From contig CM060173.1 of NCBI GenBank assembly GCA_030549775.1, positions 34,526,110-34,590,109 on the forward strand: 64,000 nucleotides of DNA, read 5' to 3'. The notes beneath the pieces were generated by a model, which ran no database searches, was not told the DNA's origin, and was given only the letters and a program-made list of their open reading frames with translations. The stretch comes from Tamarix chinensis. Its lineage: Eukaryota; Streptophyta; Magnoliopsida; Caryophyllales; Tamaricaceae. Below are positions 1 through 10,982 of the stretch, piece after piece. Position numbers and translations under genes: made by a program. Numbering within the stretch: position 1 is the stretch's first letter; each line of letters opens with the position of its first letter.

Positions 1-115
1 GCAATGTATAACCGAAACGTCATCCACTCCCCGGGCGAGAAGTCCAAGCCAAGCCTCTTGTTAGGAATAAGTTTCCAGATAAATTAAGAAAACCATTTTC
101 AGTACGACATACACC
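1..115 (+). promoter_or_regulatory. Promoter-like remnant of a sulfotransferase paralogue
   Basis: This stretch precedes the truncated sulfotransferase copy at 116. It shares short blocks in the same order with the region upstream of the intact gene near 61025-61095: CGTCATCCA, then CCGGGCGA followed by a related GTCC/GTCTCC block. It also shares the AATAAGTTTCC block (about 66-76) with the second relic near 10985-11000. I infer duplicated promoter sequence. No TATA box is evident here. Confidence 0.45.
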
Positions 116-214
116 ATGTCAACAAATTCTCAAGCTCCTTCATTTCTTTCATTTAACTAATCGCACGAAGATGAAATTTAGCCAAGAGACCAAGGATTTG
201 ATGTCCCAATGAGG
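116..214 (+). pseudogene. Sulfotransferase 5' fragment (truncated paralogue)
   Basis: The fragment opens with ATG and encodes MSTNSQAPS, close to MSNSQAPSP at the start of the intact sulfotransferase at 61254. After frame-breaking changes and a stop, it resumes with SQETKDLMS, matching SQETMDMMS at residues 25-33 of the intact protein. Homology ends near 214, where a stop appears and the sequence turns AT-rich. Only about 33 codons survive, with no PAPS-binding motif, so it cannot encode an enzyme. It shows that sulfotransferase genes were duplicated locally. Confidence 0.8.
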
Positions 215-810
215 CTTTCAATTTAGGTATATTGATGTTTAACCTAATATTTTACAAATATTTTATACTTGTAATAATTTTACATCAGTATCTAAATAAT
301 AAAATAGAGTATTATTGCTTAGATACATAAGGAAAAAGAATTATACCGGGTGAAGTTAGTAAAAATATAAAATACTCATATATATATATAACAAGTAAGA
401 TTTAAACGAGACGAACTTGAGCATGAAAAATTTATATTCAAGTTTGTTTGCGGTATAAAAATTTGTAAGCTAACGACTCAGTTTGGTTTCAGTTCGGCTC
501 ATTTACAATCGTAAATAAAATGATACCTAAATGGGACATAGTTTGATTATATATATGTGTAATAAAACTAAATTAATATAGTATTTATATGAATAATTTA
601 ATACTAGTGTCAATAAGAAAAAAATATGATACCAACAAACGAATACTTTATTAACAGCAATCAAACTATAATGCAACTAATTGACAACTATGATGTTATT
701 AATTATTTTATTAATCATTGTTCAATTTGTTAACCGACAACATTTTAAATCTTTGAGATTATGCTTTAATACTAGCTTTACGACATAGACACTTCTGTAA
801 GTCGTCTTTA
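215..810. other. AT-rich intergenic stretch
   Basis: I see no coding similarity or structured repeat in this AT-rich stretch. Its last bases (about 795-810) resemble the sequence before AATAAGTTTCC in the first relic. They represent the left half of the empty site into which the CACTA element inserted. Confidence 0.6.
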
Positions 811-840
811 CACTACTACGAAAATGGAAAATAATAACGA

Positions 841-1086
841 GACAATAATAACGGTGGTTCGAAAACTGTTGTCAAACGCGTGAAAATTAATGGGCGGGAG
901 AGTTTTGATAACGGTTCTAGTTAAAAACTGTTATTAAAAGAGCAACATTAAAATTTGCACGGATGTTTTAATAACGGTTTAAATAAAACCGTTATTAAAA
1001 GAGGTTTTAATAACGATTCATATTAGAACCGTTGTCGAAAGTCTGAAGGTTTTAATAACGGTTCCTGGAAGAACCGTTATTAAAAC
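841..1086. repeat. CACTA 5' subterminal palindrome array
   Basis: Repeated TTTTAATAACGGTT-like units face their reverse complements across short loops. The clearest hairpin is at about 1050-1084 (GTTTTAATAACGGTTCC and its complement). Earlier units near 850-1010 are more diverged. Such motifs in CACTA elements are known to bind the transposase/TNPA; that role is inferred here. Confidence 0.85.
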
Positions 1087-3407
1087 GCCAAAATCAAACT
1101 TTTATTTCGCTCAGTTTTGTTTCGTGCCAAAGTTTTCAGACTCTTTGCACCTTCGTTCTCTTGCTCTCCTTCTTCTTGCAAACCCTAGCACCACCACACC
1201 GTACACCACCACTCCTACTCCTCTCAAGTAAAGGAAACCCTCGCACAGCCAACTCTCCACCACGCCTCTACCATTGTCAGCTCTGCATGTGCGTGCTGTC
1301 ATTGTTCCGAAGCTAGCTAGCCAGCACTTGCACCTTCATCCTGAAATGCCCCGAAAATTTCTAATCCTAAATATTATATTTAAATGTGGTTTTATCATAA
1401 AGATTAATTAAATAAATTATTTTAATTAAAATAAAAGAAAATTAATTAGGGAAAATCAAGAATAAATTTATAAGTATTTTAATTTGGAGGAATTTGGGGT
1501 ATTTTTGCTAATCAAGGATTTTAATTTGGGAATTAATTAAATAAATTATTTTATTTAAAATAAGAATGAGAAAATAGTTTTAATTTAATAATAATTTTAT
1601 AAATAATTTAATTGGAGGAATTTAGGGTGTTTTGATAATTAAAAGGGAATTTATGGAAAATATTTTAAATATCCTAATTTAGCCTAAAAAGGGATTTAAA
1701 TATTATTTTATTTAAATATTATTATTTTAAATATCCTAAATATTCAGATTAATTTAATTGGCCCTAATCTATTTTTTTTCTCCTTTCCTTTTTCCCTTTT
1801 TCTTTTTCTTTCTTCCTTTTTCCTTTTCTTTTTCTTTCTTTTTCTTCTTTTTCTTTTACCTCTTCTTTTTCCCCGGTTGGGCTGCCCTCTCCCGCGGCCC
1901 AATCTTTTTCCCCTTCTTTCTTTCCCTCGGCCCAGCCTGCGCCCGTGCGTCCTCCTTCCTCCCTGTGCAGCGCCGCGTTTTGCCTTCTTTACCACCAAAC
2001 TCACCGTTTCATTTAATGACCCCTTCGACCCGCACCCGACCGCCCGGTTCTCCCTTTTTCTTTTCTTTTCCCTGGCCGACTGGTCCGCCTCCCTTCCTTC
2101 TTCCTTCTTCCTCATTCCTCCTCCGTCGACGCTGCTGCACCTTCGACCCCGTCAATGGCATCTCCGGTTACGATGAATAATACCGTCTGTTTCTTGTCTC
2201 ATTGCCTTCCTCTTAACTCCAGGAATAAATTGGAATAATTATTGGACGTTAAATCTCGCCCATTTCCTCTCCCCAGCCCCGCGAACCTTCGACCAAAACC
2301 AAGAAATCGTCGGTCGTTTTCTGCCACCGGCCACCCAATTTCTCGCATCTAATGCCTTCCTGCCGACACCCAAAATCCTATTATACCATCCACCATCTAT
2401 AAAAAGCCTGATTGTAGGAGTTGTGGAAGATTTTTCTTCCCCAAAACCCTCGGCGAGGGCTGCCATCATCGAGACTTTAGACGCATCTTCCGCCTCCGTT
2501 AGCCAACTTCAGCGCCACCTCCTCATGCCAAATTCTTCCCTACAACACCCTCTAGTTAACCAAACTAATTTCAACCTTCGATTCTTCTTGTACGAGCCTC
2601 AATAACCATGCAAAGTTAGATGCTTGTTTCACCAGAATTTTGACCCCGAAGCCTTAAACCGCCTTCCACCGCCGTGCGCCGCCACCTTTGGTTGCACCAC
2701 CACCATCATTTTGTCCCTCTCCTCCTGGGCAACAATAAACACCTCTTATACCACCTCAATTCTCCCTATCTTTTTCCCAACATCCATCTTTCCCCTTTTT
2801 CTTCTAATTTTCCGGCCACCGCCGCCGCCGCCGTGAACCACCGCCGGTGCCGCCTATCCCCACCAGCTTAAGGTTGAACCCTAGACCCTCTCAACCATTT
2901 TTACATATTATTATAAGCCTTGATTTAATTTATTTCAATTATTTGCATATAATTACCATTACTATTATTCTTATTATTTATATTCTTAATATGTTTTATT
3001 ATTATTTGATGAGAAATTTTATGCTGAATTGTACTTGCAGGGTGGAGAGTAATAATAAAATAATTTTTTTGTTATTTTTGAAGTTTAAGTTATTAATTGA
3101 ATTATTATGGGATTATTATCATTCTTCTTCTTCTTATTATTATTAATATTATAATTATTAGAATAATTATTATTAACGTTTATTATTTATTCTGGAAAAT
3201 CTTAGGCCCTAACTTTGTATTAACATTTGCACTTATTTATTTGAGTATTATTATTTCTACTATTCTTATAACCATTAATAATAATATTATCATTATCTTT
3301 ATTATTTCAATATTATTATATATGTTATTAATTTTATTATTAATATTAAATAAGTGGTAAGTCATTAGTTATAAGTAGGGTCGAAACCCCACTTTAAATT
3401 TTAAAGC

Positions 3408-3408
<1 letters not shown>

Positions 3409-3474
<66 letters not shown>
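3409..3474. repeat. (TTA)n microsatellite
   Basis: An almost perfect run of about 22 TTA triplets lies inside long LTR copy A. TTA/AAT triplet arrays recur at the equivalent place in copies B, C and F, so the microsatellite appears to be a persistent feature of the element. Confidence 0.95.
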
Positions 3475-3476
<2 letters not shown>

Positions 3477-4904
3477 TCATTGATAGTAGTTTTATTAATT
3501 TTGATATTATTATATTAGTATCATTATTATTATTATTAGGGTAAAGTCTTGAATCCTATATTATCAAGGTTTATAATATCTCTATTATTTTTATGTCTTT
3601 AGTAAAGTTAGAATTTTGTTGAGGTTATTATTTGGTCAAAGCTCTAAGGAGGCGTAGGAACGTGCTCCAAGACCGGTGTCGTTTCAGGTAAGGGGTGCTA
3701 AGGCCTTTTATGTGCTAATGTGCATTGTGTGATTCATATGCTATGCATTCTATGTTTATGATTATTAATTATGCCGCATATGATATGACGTGGAGTTGAA
3801 GTACGTTTTCATATGGCATGTGTATTATTTATGTATGACCCTGTAAGACATGCATGTGAGGATGTTGATATGATTTTATGTGGGAGAAAGGATGAAAAAG
3901 GAGGATGGGGAAAGAAGTTGACTAAGGGAAGTGAGTTGACCTAATTTTATGAATTTATGAGGAATAATCTATTGCATGGTTTTATTTGGAAGAATGTAAT
4001 CTATGATGTTATATGGGAGAATCGAATTATTGTTTGTTTGGGAGAATCTAATTTATGATTTTAATTGGGAGAATCTAATTTATGATTTGTCTGGGGAAAT
4101 CCAATTTATGGTTTTATATGGGGAAGTTTAATTTATGGTTTGGTATGATTTTATGTGAGAGAATTTAATATATGGTTTGTATGGAAGAATTTAATTTATG
4201 GTTTTGATTAGGAGAATCTAATTTACGGTTTTGCGTGGAAGGATCTAATGTAAGGTTTTATATGGATGAATCTCTTATTTGATATGGTTCAAATCTAGGG
4301 TTTGGTATGGATGAATCTTTGGGTTGTATATGGTTTGAACTTAGGGTTTGGTAAGGATGGATACTTAGTTTGGTATGGATGAATCTTTGGGTTTTATATG
4401 GTTTGAATCTAGGGTTTGGTATGAATGAATCTTTGGGTTATGTGGAATGAATTTAGGGTTTTGTATGATGAGATTTTGGGTTTTGCATAATGGTTAATGG
4501 TTGTATGGTGGTATTAGGGTTTGCATGGATGTTAATAATTGCATGGGATGTGTAAATTTTGTATGAGAGTGAAGTTTACGTATGGAACGCTGATTTGGGA
4601 TTTGAGGAAAGTAATGTAAGTGTTATTTGGGTGATTGAACATTTGAAGGGAAAATAGTGCGTGAAGCATTATATGGGTACGTAGGAAACCGAGCTAGGGT
4701 TCGAGTGGATAATTAGGGTTTGGTGCAACTGCTTAGGGTTTTTGCGGTATCAGGTGTTTTTGGTGATTAAAGTGGAGTCATGAGGATGGAATTTTGAGTT
4801 ACAATGTGTGAAGTGTTAAAGGAGTGATTCATGCATGTCTAGGGTGAAAGCCTTTGAATAATATACTTAAGACACTAATCATTTAAAGTGGAAGATTATT
4901 GAGC

Positions 4905-5255
4905 CGGGTCCAAACCGATCCACCGGTCAGAAATAGTGGTTAGGACATGATGTCCTATGTGTAACCGATCCACCGGTAATAATAGTAGTCAGGCTTTGTA
5001 CCTGTGTGTTTCCGGCCCACCGGTAATAATAGTAGGGTGACTCGAGCTCAATAAATACAAACTAGAGTTTGCTAAGACATTTAAAAGATACTAATTACTT
5101 AAAGTGGAACACCATGTGAGCAGGAACAAAATCGATCCACCGGTTAGGAATAGTGGTGTGGACTTTGTCCCGCAAGTGACCGGTCCACCGGCGAATAATA
5201 GTGGTGTGGACTTTGTCCCGCAAGTGACCGGCCCACCGGCAATAATAGTGGGGTG
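4905..5255 (+). repeat. CCACCGG/AATAGTGG tandem motif, copy A
   Basis: About five units of roughly 55-60 bp each carry CCGNYCCACCGG followed by AATAATAGTGG or a variant. Similar units occur in all full copies of this LTR family: about 16490-16810 (minus), 22760-23210, 36690-37030 and 50785-51125 (minus). The half-motifs CCAC and GTGG are inverted relative to each other, so each unit can fold. Confidence 0.85.
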
Positions 5256-5983
5256 TTCTTGTACTTACATGGATTGATAAAAGGCATGGTGTGAATCGGA
5301 TTCTGATAAGAGATTAATTAAGTGATTAATCCAAATTATTCACGGGCCTTTATACTTTTACTTGGATGATCACATGAATTATGTTATCATGGTTATGATC
5401 TTTTATTCTTATGCATGGTTTGTGAGCTTACGTGTTGGCCTTAGTGCTCGATTACCTTACTCAGTACGTAGCGTACTGATCACCCTTTTTATGGGTACTG
5501 CTCATTCCCACAAGTAGTATGCCCTTCTGGTTTGTGCAGGTGGGCGAGATATCAGTTGAGGCTGAGTGTTGAGCGTGTTTGGCTCAAGTTCGAGAGTGTT
5601 GTGGCCGTATTCATTCTTTACGCGATTTCATTCCTTTTGTTATTTCTTTGGTATAGTACTTACCATTTTCTGATTCATTACTCAATTGAGTATTTTAATG
5701 AACCTTTTATCGGCTGTAAGTTTAATTGTCTTTTGGAAATGAATTACATTTCTTAATGCGTACTCTGATTTTGTTTTACAACCATTTAATGCTTATTTGG
5801 AAATTGGATTGTATTGATTATTTCTTTTCTTAGCCTTAGCACTTGGTACTGAAACGGTCGGAGAGAACTAGTCTGGTACTAAGTGTGGCGGTAACATTTC
5901 CAGAATTCACAAGTTTTAAGTGATTCTATTTTTATTTGCTTCCGCTTTAAGAAAAAAAAAATATTGAATTTTGGGGTGTTACA

Positions 5984-6098
5984 CATCCTCCGTCGTGTTT
6001 GAAGCCCTTGCCTCTCTCAACATTCTCGCCGTCGTGTTTGTAGCTAGCTCACTTTATGTATGTGTATGTTCTTCCTCTCGTAACTTTTTATCTACTTA

Positions 6099-6137
<39 letters not shown>

Positions 6138-6952
6138 GCATGCATGTTGCTACAGGGTTTCATTTGTTTGTTATTGAAAGATTGTGGTTTGTCGTTCAAA
6201 AATGTGTTGTTGAATGTGTTGGCTGAAAATTTTGCTGTCCGTTGTTGAATTTGTTGCGTTATTGTTATATATTAACAAATGCATATGTTGGCCGAGACCT
6301 TTACATATATATATAATATGAATGTGAGTGTAGAATTATATACATTTTCACACATAAAAACTATATATATACACACACACACACACATTTTCATTAATAA
6401 GTATAGGAGACTAGCAATAAGATATAGGAAATGTTATATAATGAAATGCAAATATATTTTACATATGCATATATTAATGATTTCTATTTGATGAGGATTA
6501 AATAGATATAGAGAATAAGGAATATATAAAAGTGAATAATTAAATAGAGAGAAATAGTTGTGTATGATAATAGTAATAATAATAATAATAATAATTAATA
6601 ATATGATTTATATATTATGCTTTAATTACATTTAGCTAGGTTTAGGGATTAGGGTTTTATGAGGTTTAGGGTTAGGTTTTATTATAATAAATTATGGTTA
6701 ATTAGCTAGGGTTAGGGTTAGGGTTTATCGTTTATTATGGTTAATTAGGGTTAATTAGGGTTAATTAGGGTTAGGTTAGTATTAATATCTTTTTGCAAAT
6801 GTGTTAGCATGATTCGTATATATATATATATAATAGCATAATGCATTTGAGATTAATTATTTCTAAGCATGATTCGTATCGATAATATAATGGTACATTA
6901 TTATCCTCAATACATAACATTCTAACATAATTTATTTGTTTATTTTTTGTAG
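5984..6952 (+). other. CACTA internal non-coding segment before the accessory gene
   Basis: AT-rich sequence resumes the CACTA element after copy A. It holds a (TA)n run at 6099-6134, a short (CA)n run near 6369-6387, an AAT run near 6560-6595 and telomere-like repeats at 6636-6780. The first recognised coding exon begins after a TTTTTTGTAG acceptor at about 6951. I see no transposase coding here. Confidence 0.6.
6636..6780 (+). repeat. Degenerate telomere-like TTAGGG repeats
   Basis: Several GGTTTAGGG and GGGTTAGGGTT units are followed by three TTAATTAGGG repeats. They are interstitial and irregular, and lie within the CACTA element upstream of its gene. Plant telomere repeat is TTTAGGG; these look like divergent interstitial copies or a tandem regulatory motif. 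Confidence 0.7.
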
Positions 6953-6956
6953 AGAT

Positions 6957-8382
6957 ATGGCCAACAAAAACATTGATATGGACAACAGTGATGAAGAAGG
7001 GAAGAGAGGACCTACGATTATGAGAATTATCACAGACATGAGGAATAGAGGAGAAGTAGTCGAGTTGGGATGGAATACTTACAATCTTCCCATCGGCCCT
7101 TACGCAGATATGTTATTAGCTTACATTTCACTTGTGACCATAATCGTGTTCCTATCTCTTATAATAATTGGAAGTAGGTTCCAAAGGGTCATAAGGAGCA
7201 TATTTGGCAGGAAATCACAGTAAATATGCTATTTTATGTAATCATTTTTTATGTCAAATGTTATTAAGTTTATTACATTAACATCGGTATACATCTACAT
7301 GTGTTATTTTGCAGAGAGTGTTCAATGTCCCAGAGAGTAGGAAGAAATGGCTTCTTAGAACTTGTGGGGAGCGTCTAAGAACCTTTAGGTCATATTTAGC
7401 TCATAGAAAAATGTATAGAAAGAGGGATGGTCCTCTAGGACAGAACCCACCCAAACGATACGGTTATATCAATCAAGAAAGTTGGAACCAATTCATTGTT
7501 TATCGTCTTATGGGGGATTTTAAGGTACTTGTTAGATAACAATTAAACTTTTTATATCAATCCCAGTATTATGATTAATATTGAAATAACCATATCATTA
7601 TGTTTTGGCTTGTCACATAGGAAAAAAGTACCCAAAATAAAGAGATTGAGAAGCAAAATAAATACGAGCATAATATGGCTCGCAAAGGCTATGCGGGCCT
7701 TGAAGAGGAATTGGTATGCATTTTTTGATTATCTATTTATATGTAAATGTCGAATTTTATAATAATATTCTTAGTTAAGAATATTTTTCAATTTTTAGCT
7801 CCTAGCCCAAGACTTGGACCCATGTACCTCGTCCATCAATATTGGTACATTATGGAAGAAGGCTAGAGCAACAAGAGATGGATATATTAATGAATATGTT
7901 GATGTTGCAGCCAAAAAAATTGTAAGTTTGTAGATATCTAGAACCCTACTTAGTTTTCTTTTAGAAAACTATTATATTATGCTTATTCCTATAAGTTAAA
8001 TTTACATATATTATATACATTACACGACGAACTTGAAACGTCAGATGGTGAGGAGGTGGACCAATATAGTATTGTGTCCCAAGCTATAGGAATTGTAGAA
8101 CACCCTGGAAGACATAGGGGCCTTGGATTGGGTGTTACGAGAACGAGCATATGTGGTCGATCTCGTGGTTCTCGTAGCACTAATGAGCAAGTCGCCATCC
8201 TCACCCAAAAATTGAACGTGGCATTTCAACGGATGGCAACAATAGAGCAAGAGTTGTCATTTATTAAATCTCAAGGATATAAGCCATCTAATTCAGTAGA
8301 CCATGATCAGCTTCACATACCTAATGTAAATAGCGTCAGAGATAGTTGTGAAGCTGATGCACGTCTTTCTACTCTTCCCAAG
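6957..8382 (+). pseudogene. CACTA accessory (TNPA-like) gene, N-terminal exons 1-5
   Basis: The translation starts MANKNIDMDNSDEEGK and continues with NRGEVVELGWNTYNLPIGP, resembling the plant transposase Ptta/En/Spm family. Exon 1 then needs a frameshift to reach NRVPISYNNWK, with a stop codon directly after it, so the gene is broken. Proposed exons with GT...AG borders are 6953-7219, 7315-7524 (FNVPESRKKWLLRTCGERLR), 7621-7713 (MARKGYAGLEEEL), 7799-7921 (GTLWKKARATRDGYINEY) and 8045-8382 (EHPGRHRGLGLGV, then ATIEQELSFI). These blocks occur in this order in CACTA-borne proteins of many plants. The product would be a DNA-binding accessory protein, not the catalytic transposase. It continues into the next two entries. 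Confidence 0.85.
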
Positions 8383-8462
8383 GTAAGCATTACAAACTAT
8401 GAATTATTATTAAATGTATTCGGTGTAATAAATTATTAATAATGTGTAATATTTTTGTTTAG

Positions 8463-8729
8463 GGTTTGCATAAATGTGACTTATTAGCGAATGACCTTTC
8501 AACAATTTTGGTGAAAGGAAGGGTCCGCATCAGTCACAGTACTAAAATGCAAACAATCCACGGATACAATTTAGCCCTAAATGCAAGGTCGGTGAGTATT
8601 AACACTCCAATCATTGGCAGTGCACAGTTGCCTTGTTATAAAGAGGGCGATGAGGCAACCATAGTACTAGAAGCTCATGGAAGCTTCGTGGCTTGGGCTA
8701 CGGATCAAATACGTCTCACTACTGAAGAG
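8463..8729 (+). pseudogene. CACTA accessory gene, DUF8039-like exon 6
   Basis: This exon lies between a TTTAG acceptor and a GAGgta donor. It encodes LVKGRVRIS, then a variable segment, then LEAHGSFVAWATDQIRLTTEE. The GSFVAWP-like ending is typical of the DUF8039 domain found next to Ulp1-like domains in plant transposon proteins. The reading frame is open across the exon. The domain's function is unknown. The assignment is from pattern memory, not a search. Confidence 0.65.
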
Positions 8730-8842
8730 GTATTGACATTTGATATCTTCATTAGACCTTTTTAGTAGTTACACTATTCATACCTTTTTCATATATATAT
8801 TTATATGCTCAATATATATTTTGTTTAATATTATCAATTAAG

Positions 8843-10187
8843 GAATCAAAAAAGAAGACTGCTTCTGATAGTAAAACCAATATAGGTACTAGTAGAACGA
8901 GCAACACAAAATAGGGAGCTGCTAAAGGAAAGATAGCTAAATCTAAAAAATTAGTTGCTCCACAAAAGATTCCTTCTCCAGATCAGCAAAGCCAACCTCC
9001 ACCAGCATTAGCTTTATTATATTTTTATGCCCAAAACTACCTCAAGGACAATTATATTTTCATTGATTGTCGTCCTGAGTATGTTGGGAGGGACGATGCT
9101 ACTTACATGGTATTGACGGCTAACATAAGCGACATTTATAATCAAGAATGGATATCAACCATACGTGTCACCATCTATGTCACGTAAGTATTATGTCATT
9201 TTGAGATTTTAGTTCTCTTAACTTATAGAATTGGAATTTTTATGACCTCTTATATGAGTTATTAGTTATTAACAAATATGCATTATTTTTGTCATCCATA
9301 GGTTGGTAGCTACTCGAGCTACGATGGAGGGAATGTTGTTCTCTATTGTGTTTGTGCCCATACTACATAGCTGACGGTAGTACAATAAGAGAGGGTAGGC
9401 ACATAAACTATTTAGTGGATCGCATATTTATTGAAGGACACAACAAGTTGTATCTCATTCCACACCTCGCAACTGAATATTGGATTTTGTATGCCGTCCG
9501 ACCTGATCTTAATAAAGTCTATGTGTTTGTTTCCCTTCGAACCTATGACGTGTCGCTCGTTGTGGTGGGAAGGAATTTATCGACATGTTAGTATACTTTT
9601 CACTTCTTACTTCATTAGCTTATTTATACATATATTCGCCTAGCTTTCATTATTTGAGGTATATATGCGTACTTGCAATATTGTGTATCCAACTCTATTT
9701 ATTAGGGCACTACAGACAACTTATCAAAGGAGAGGTGGGAATGGTGTCCCAGACCTAAAGAATGTTCAATACGAGCCTGTCATAGTAAGTAGTAAGACGA
9801 CTATTTCGTATTTTATTTTAATTAAAATTTATATCTAATAGTTAGAGAGCTAAATAAATTCATTTGACAGTGTCCACAATAGCAAAACGACAATGATTGT
9901 GGATACTATGTATGTAGAGCAATGGATATGATAGTCCAAAATGAATCAGTCAACATAGATCCAAGCCATGTATGTTTTCTTTTCGATATTTTTCCATTAA
10001 TGAATCATGACATATATGTTTGGTACTTGACGTAAGTGCTAACTATATATTAATCAAAACTTAGGATTTGTAGTTTTTCATCGATGATTATGCACAAGGC
10101 CAACAATACAATGTTGAAGAAAATGATGAAGTGAGAGCAATGGGACAAGCATGTGCACTCATTCATTCGGTATTAGGTAGAGATCTA
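8843..10187 (+). pseudogene. CACTA accessory gene, degenerate Ulp1-like (C48) protease exons 7-11
   Basis: Exon 7 (8843-9183) has an in-frame stop after GTSRTSNTK, then LALLYFYAQNYLKDNYIFI. Exon 8 (9302-9586) needs a frameshift and carries NYLVDRIFIEGHNKLYLIPH and ATEYWILYAVRPDLNKVYVF. This aligns with the Ulp1 segment HW...LDSL, with the catalytic His replaced by Tyr (EYW) and the Asp position by Val. Exon 9 is 9706-9784. Exon 10 (9871-9969) has a stop, then NDNDCGYYVCRAMDMIVQ, keeping the cysteine-motif DCGYYVCR. Exon 11 starts at 10065 with another stop, then FFIDDYAQGQQYN. Known relatives are SUMO-protease-like proteins carried by CACTA and Mutator elements. This copy is dead. Confidence 0.8.
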
Positions 10188-10494
10188 TATATTCTACATG
10201 GATGTTCAGATATTTTGTCTATGTTATTAAGTCTTCTAAGCTAGATTTATGAACGTTTTACTTTGGCGTGTAGAGCTACCAAGTTGTGGTATGCCTACTA
10301 ATTTTGATTCTTGAGTGTATATGTCCCGTGTATTAAGACATGCATATTAACAAGGGATTGATTGAAATTATGGTGTGATTGCAGATTTGTTATCAATTGA
10401 TGTTGTTTTACAATGTAGATTTGATAATTATTTGAACATACAACTGTGTATGTGGGCAGGAACAAAACTGCAAAAACTTTAAAAAAAACTGGAG
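10188..10494 (+). other. CACTA 3' non-coding segment
   Basis: AT-rich sequence lies between the last recognised exon and the 3' subterminal repeats. I see no further coding similarity. Confidence 0.5.
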
Positions 10495-10968
10495 TTTTAA
10501 TAACGGTTATTATGAAAACCATTATTAAAACCTTTTTTTAATAACGGTTCTGATGAAAACCATTATTAAACATAGGTTTTAATAATGGTTCTTCTAAAAC
10601 CGTTATTAAAACTAGAGTTTTAATAACGGTCTTTATAAGAACCGTTATTAAAAATATATATTTAATCTCAAATTTATGCTCATTTAATACGTATTAGGGT
10701 TTAACAAATGCCTAAATAATGTCAGAAAGTGTAATTGGATGATGTTTTAACAACTGTTTTTGTATAACCGTTCTTAAAACCCTCTTTTTTAACAACGGTT
10801 TTTCTTCAAAACCGTTATTAAACATACAGTTTATGCTCATATTGGTGGTTTTTTTTTATATTTTTTATAACGATTATGAACTGTTTTTAAAGATTTAATA
10901 ACGGGCATTTTAATAACGGTTAAAAACCGTTATTAAAACTATAATATAACCGTTATTAAAACTACTTT
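10495..10968. repeat. CACTA 3' subterminal palindrome array
   Basis: At least six TTTTAATAACGGTT units, each paired with a downstream complement (AACCGTTATTAAAA or AACCATTATTAAAA) across loops of about 5-10 bp, fill this zone. Variants with AACAACGG or AATGG show decay. The array mirrors that at 841-1086 and ends next to the TIR. Confidence 0.88.
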
Positions 10969-10982
10969 TCGGGGTAGTGTTA

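Larger units (their letters stand above)
1342..5983 (+). mobile_element. Long solo LTR, copy A (inserted in the CACTA element)
   Basis: It begins TGAAATGCCCCGAAAATT and ends TTTTGGGGTGTTACA, with a perfect 5-bp target duplication CATCC at 1337-1341 and 5984-5988. TG...CA ends plus a 5-bp duplication are the signature of a solo LTR. There is no internal coding region. In order it holds a pyrimidine-rich block (about 1765-2150), a GCC/CCG patch near 2815, a TTA microsatellite (3409-3474), a TTTAGGGTTT-rich degenerate repeat zone (about 4240-4745), a CCACCGG/AATAGTGG tandem zone (about 4905-5255) and a conserved hairpin (5840-5885). Plus orientation is arbitrary and means the pyrimidine block lies to the left. 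At 4,642 bp it fits Ogre/Tat or LARD-type long LTRs, but the lineage is not established. Confidence 0.88.
811..10979 (+). mobile_element. CACTA (En/Spm-type) DNA transposon, complete ends
   Basis: The left end is CACTACTACGAAAA and the right end is the complement of CACTACCCCGAAAAGT, giving near-matching terminal inverted repeats with the diagnostic CACTA/TAGTG tips. A perfect 3-bp target duplication, TTA, lies at 808-810 and 10980-10982. Both subterminal zones carry many copies of TTTTAATAACGGTT in both orientations, as expected for transposase-binding repeats of this superfamily. The element is 10,169 bp, of which 4,642 bp is a later solo LTR. Its remaining gene is an accessory protein with an Ulp1-like domain. 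No TNPD/TNP2-type transposase is recognisable, so it is probably non-autonomous. Confidence 0.93.

Noticed and set aside
1087..1341. A plant gene start (CT-rich leader and CAAACCCTAGCACC) in the CACTA element
   Set aside because: There is no open frame with recognisable protein; it is more likely the leader of the element's own gene, split by copy A.
1758..2180. Open frames on both strands in a pyrimidine-rich block
   Set aside because: Phe/Pro/Ser or Lys/Arg low-complexity strings caused by the CT tract of long LTR copy A; no codon structure or similarity.
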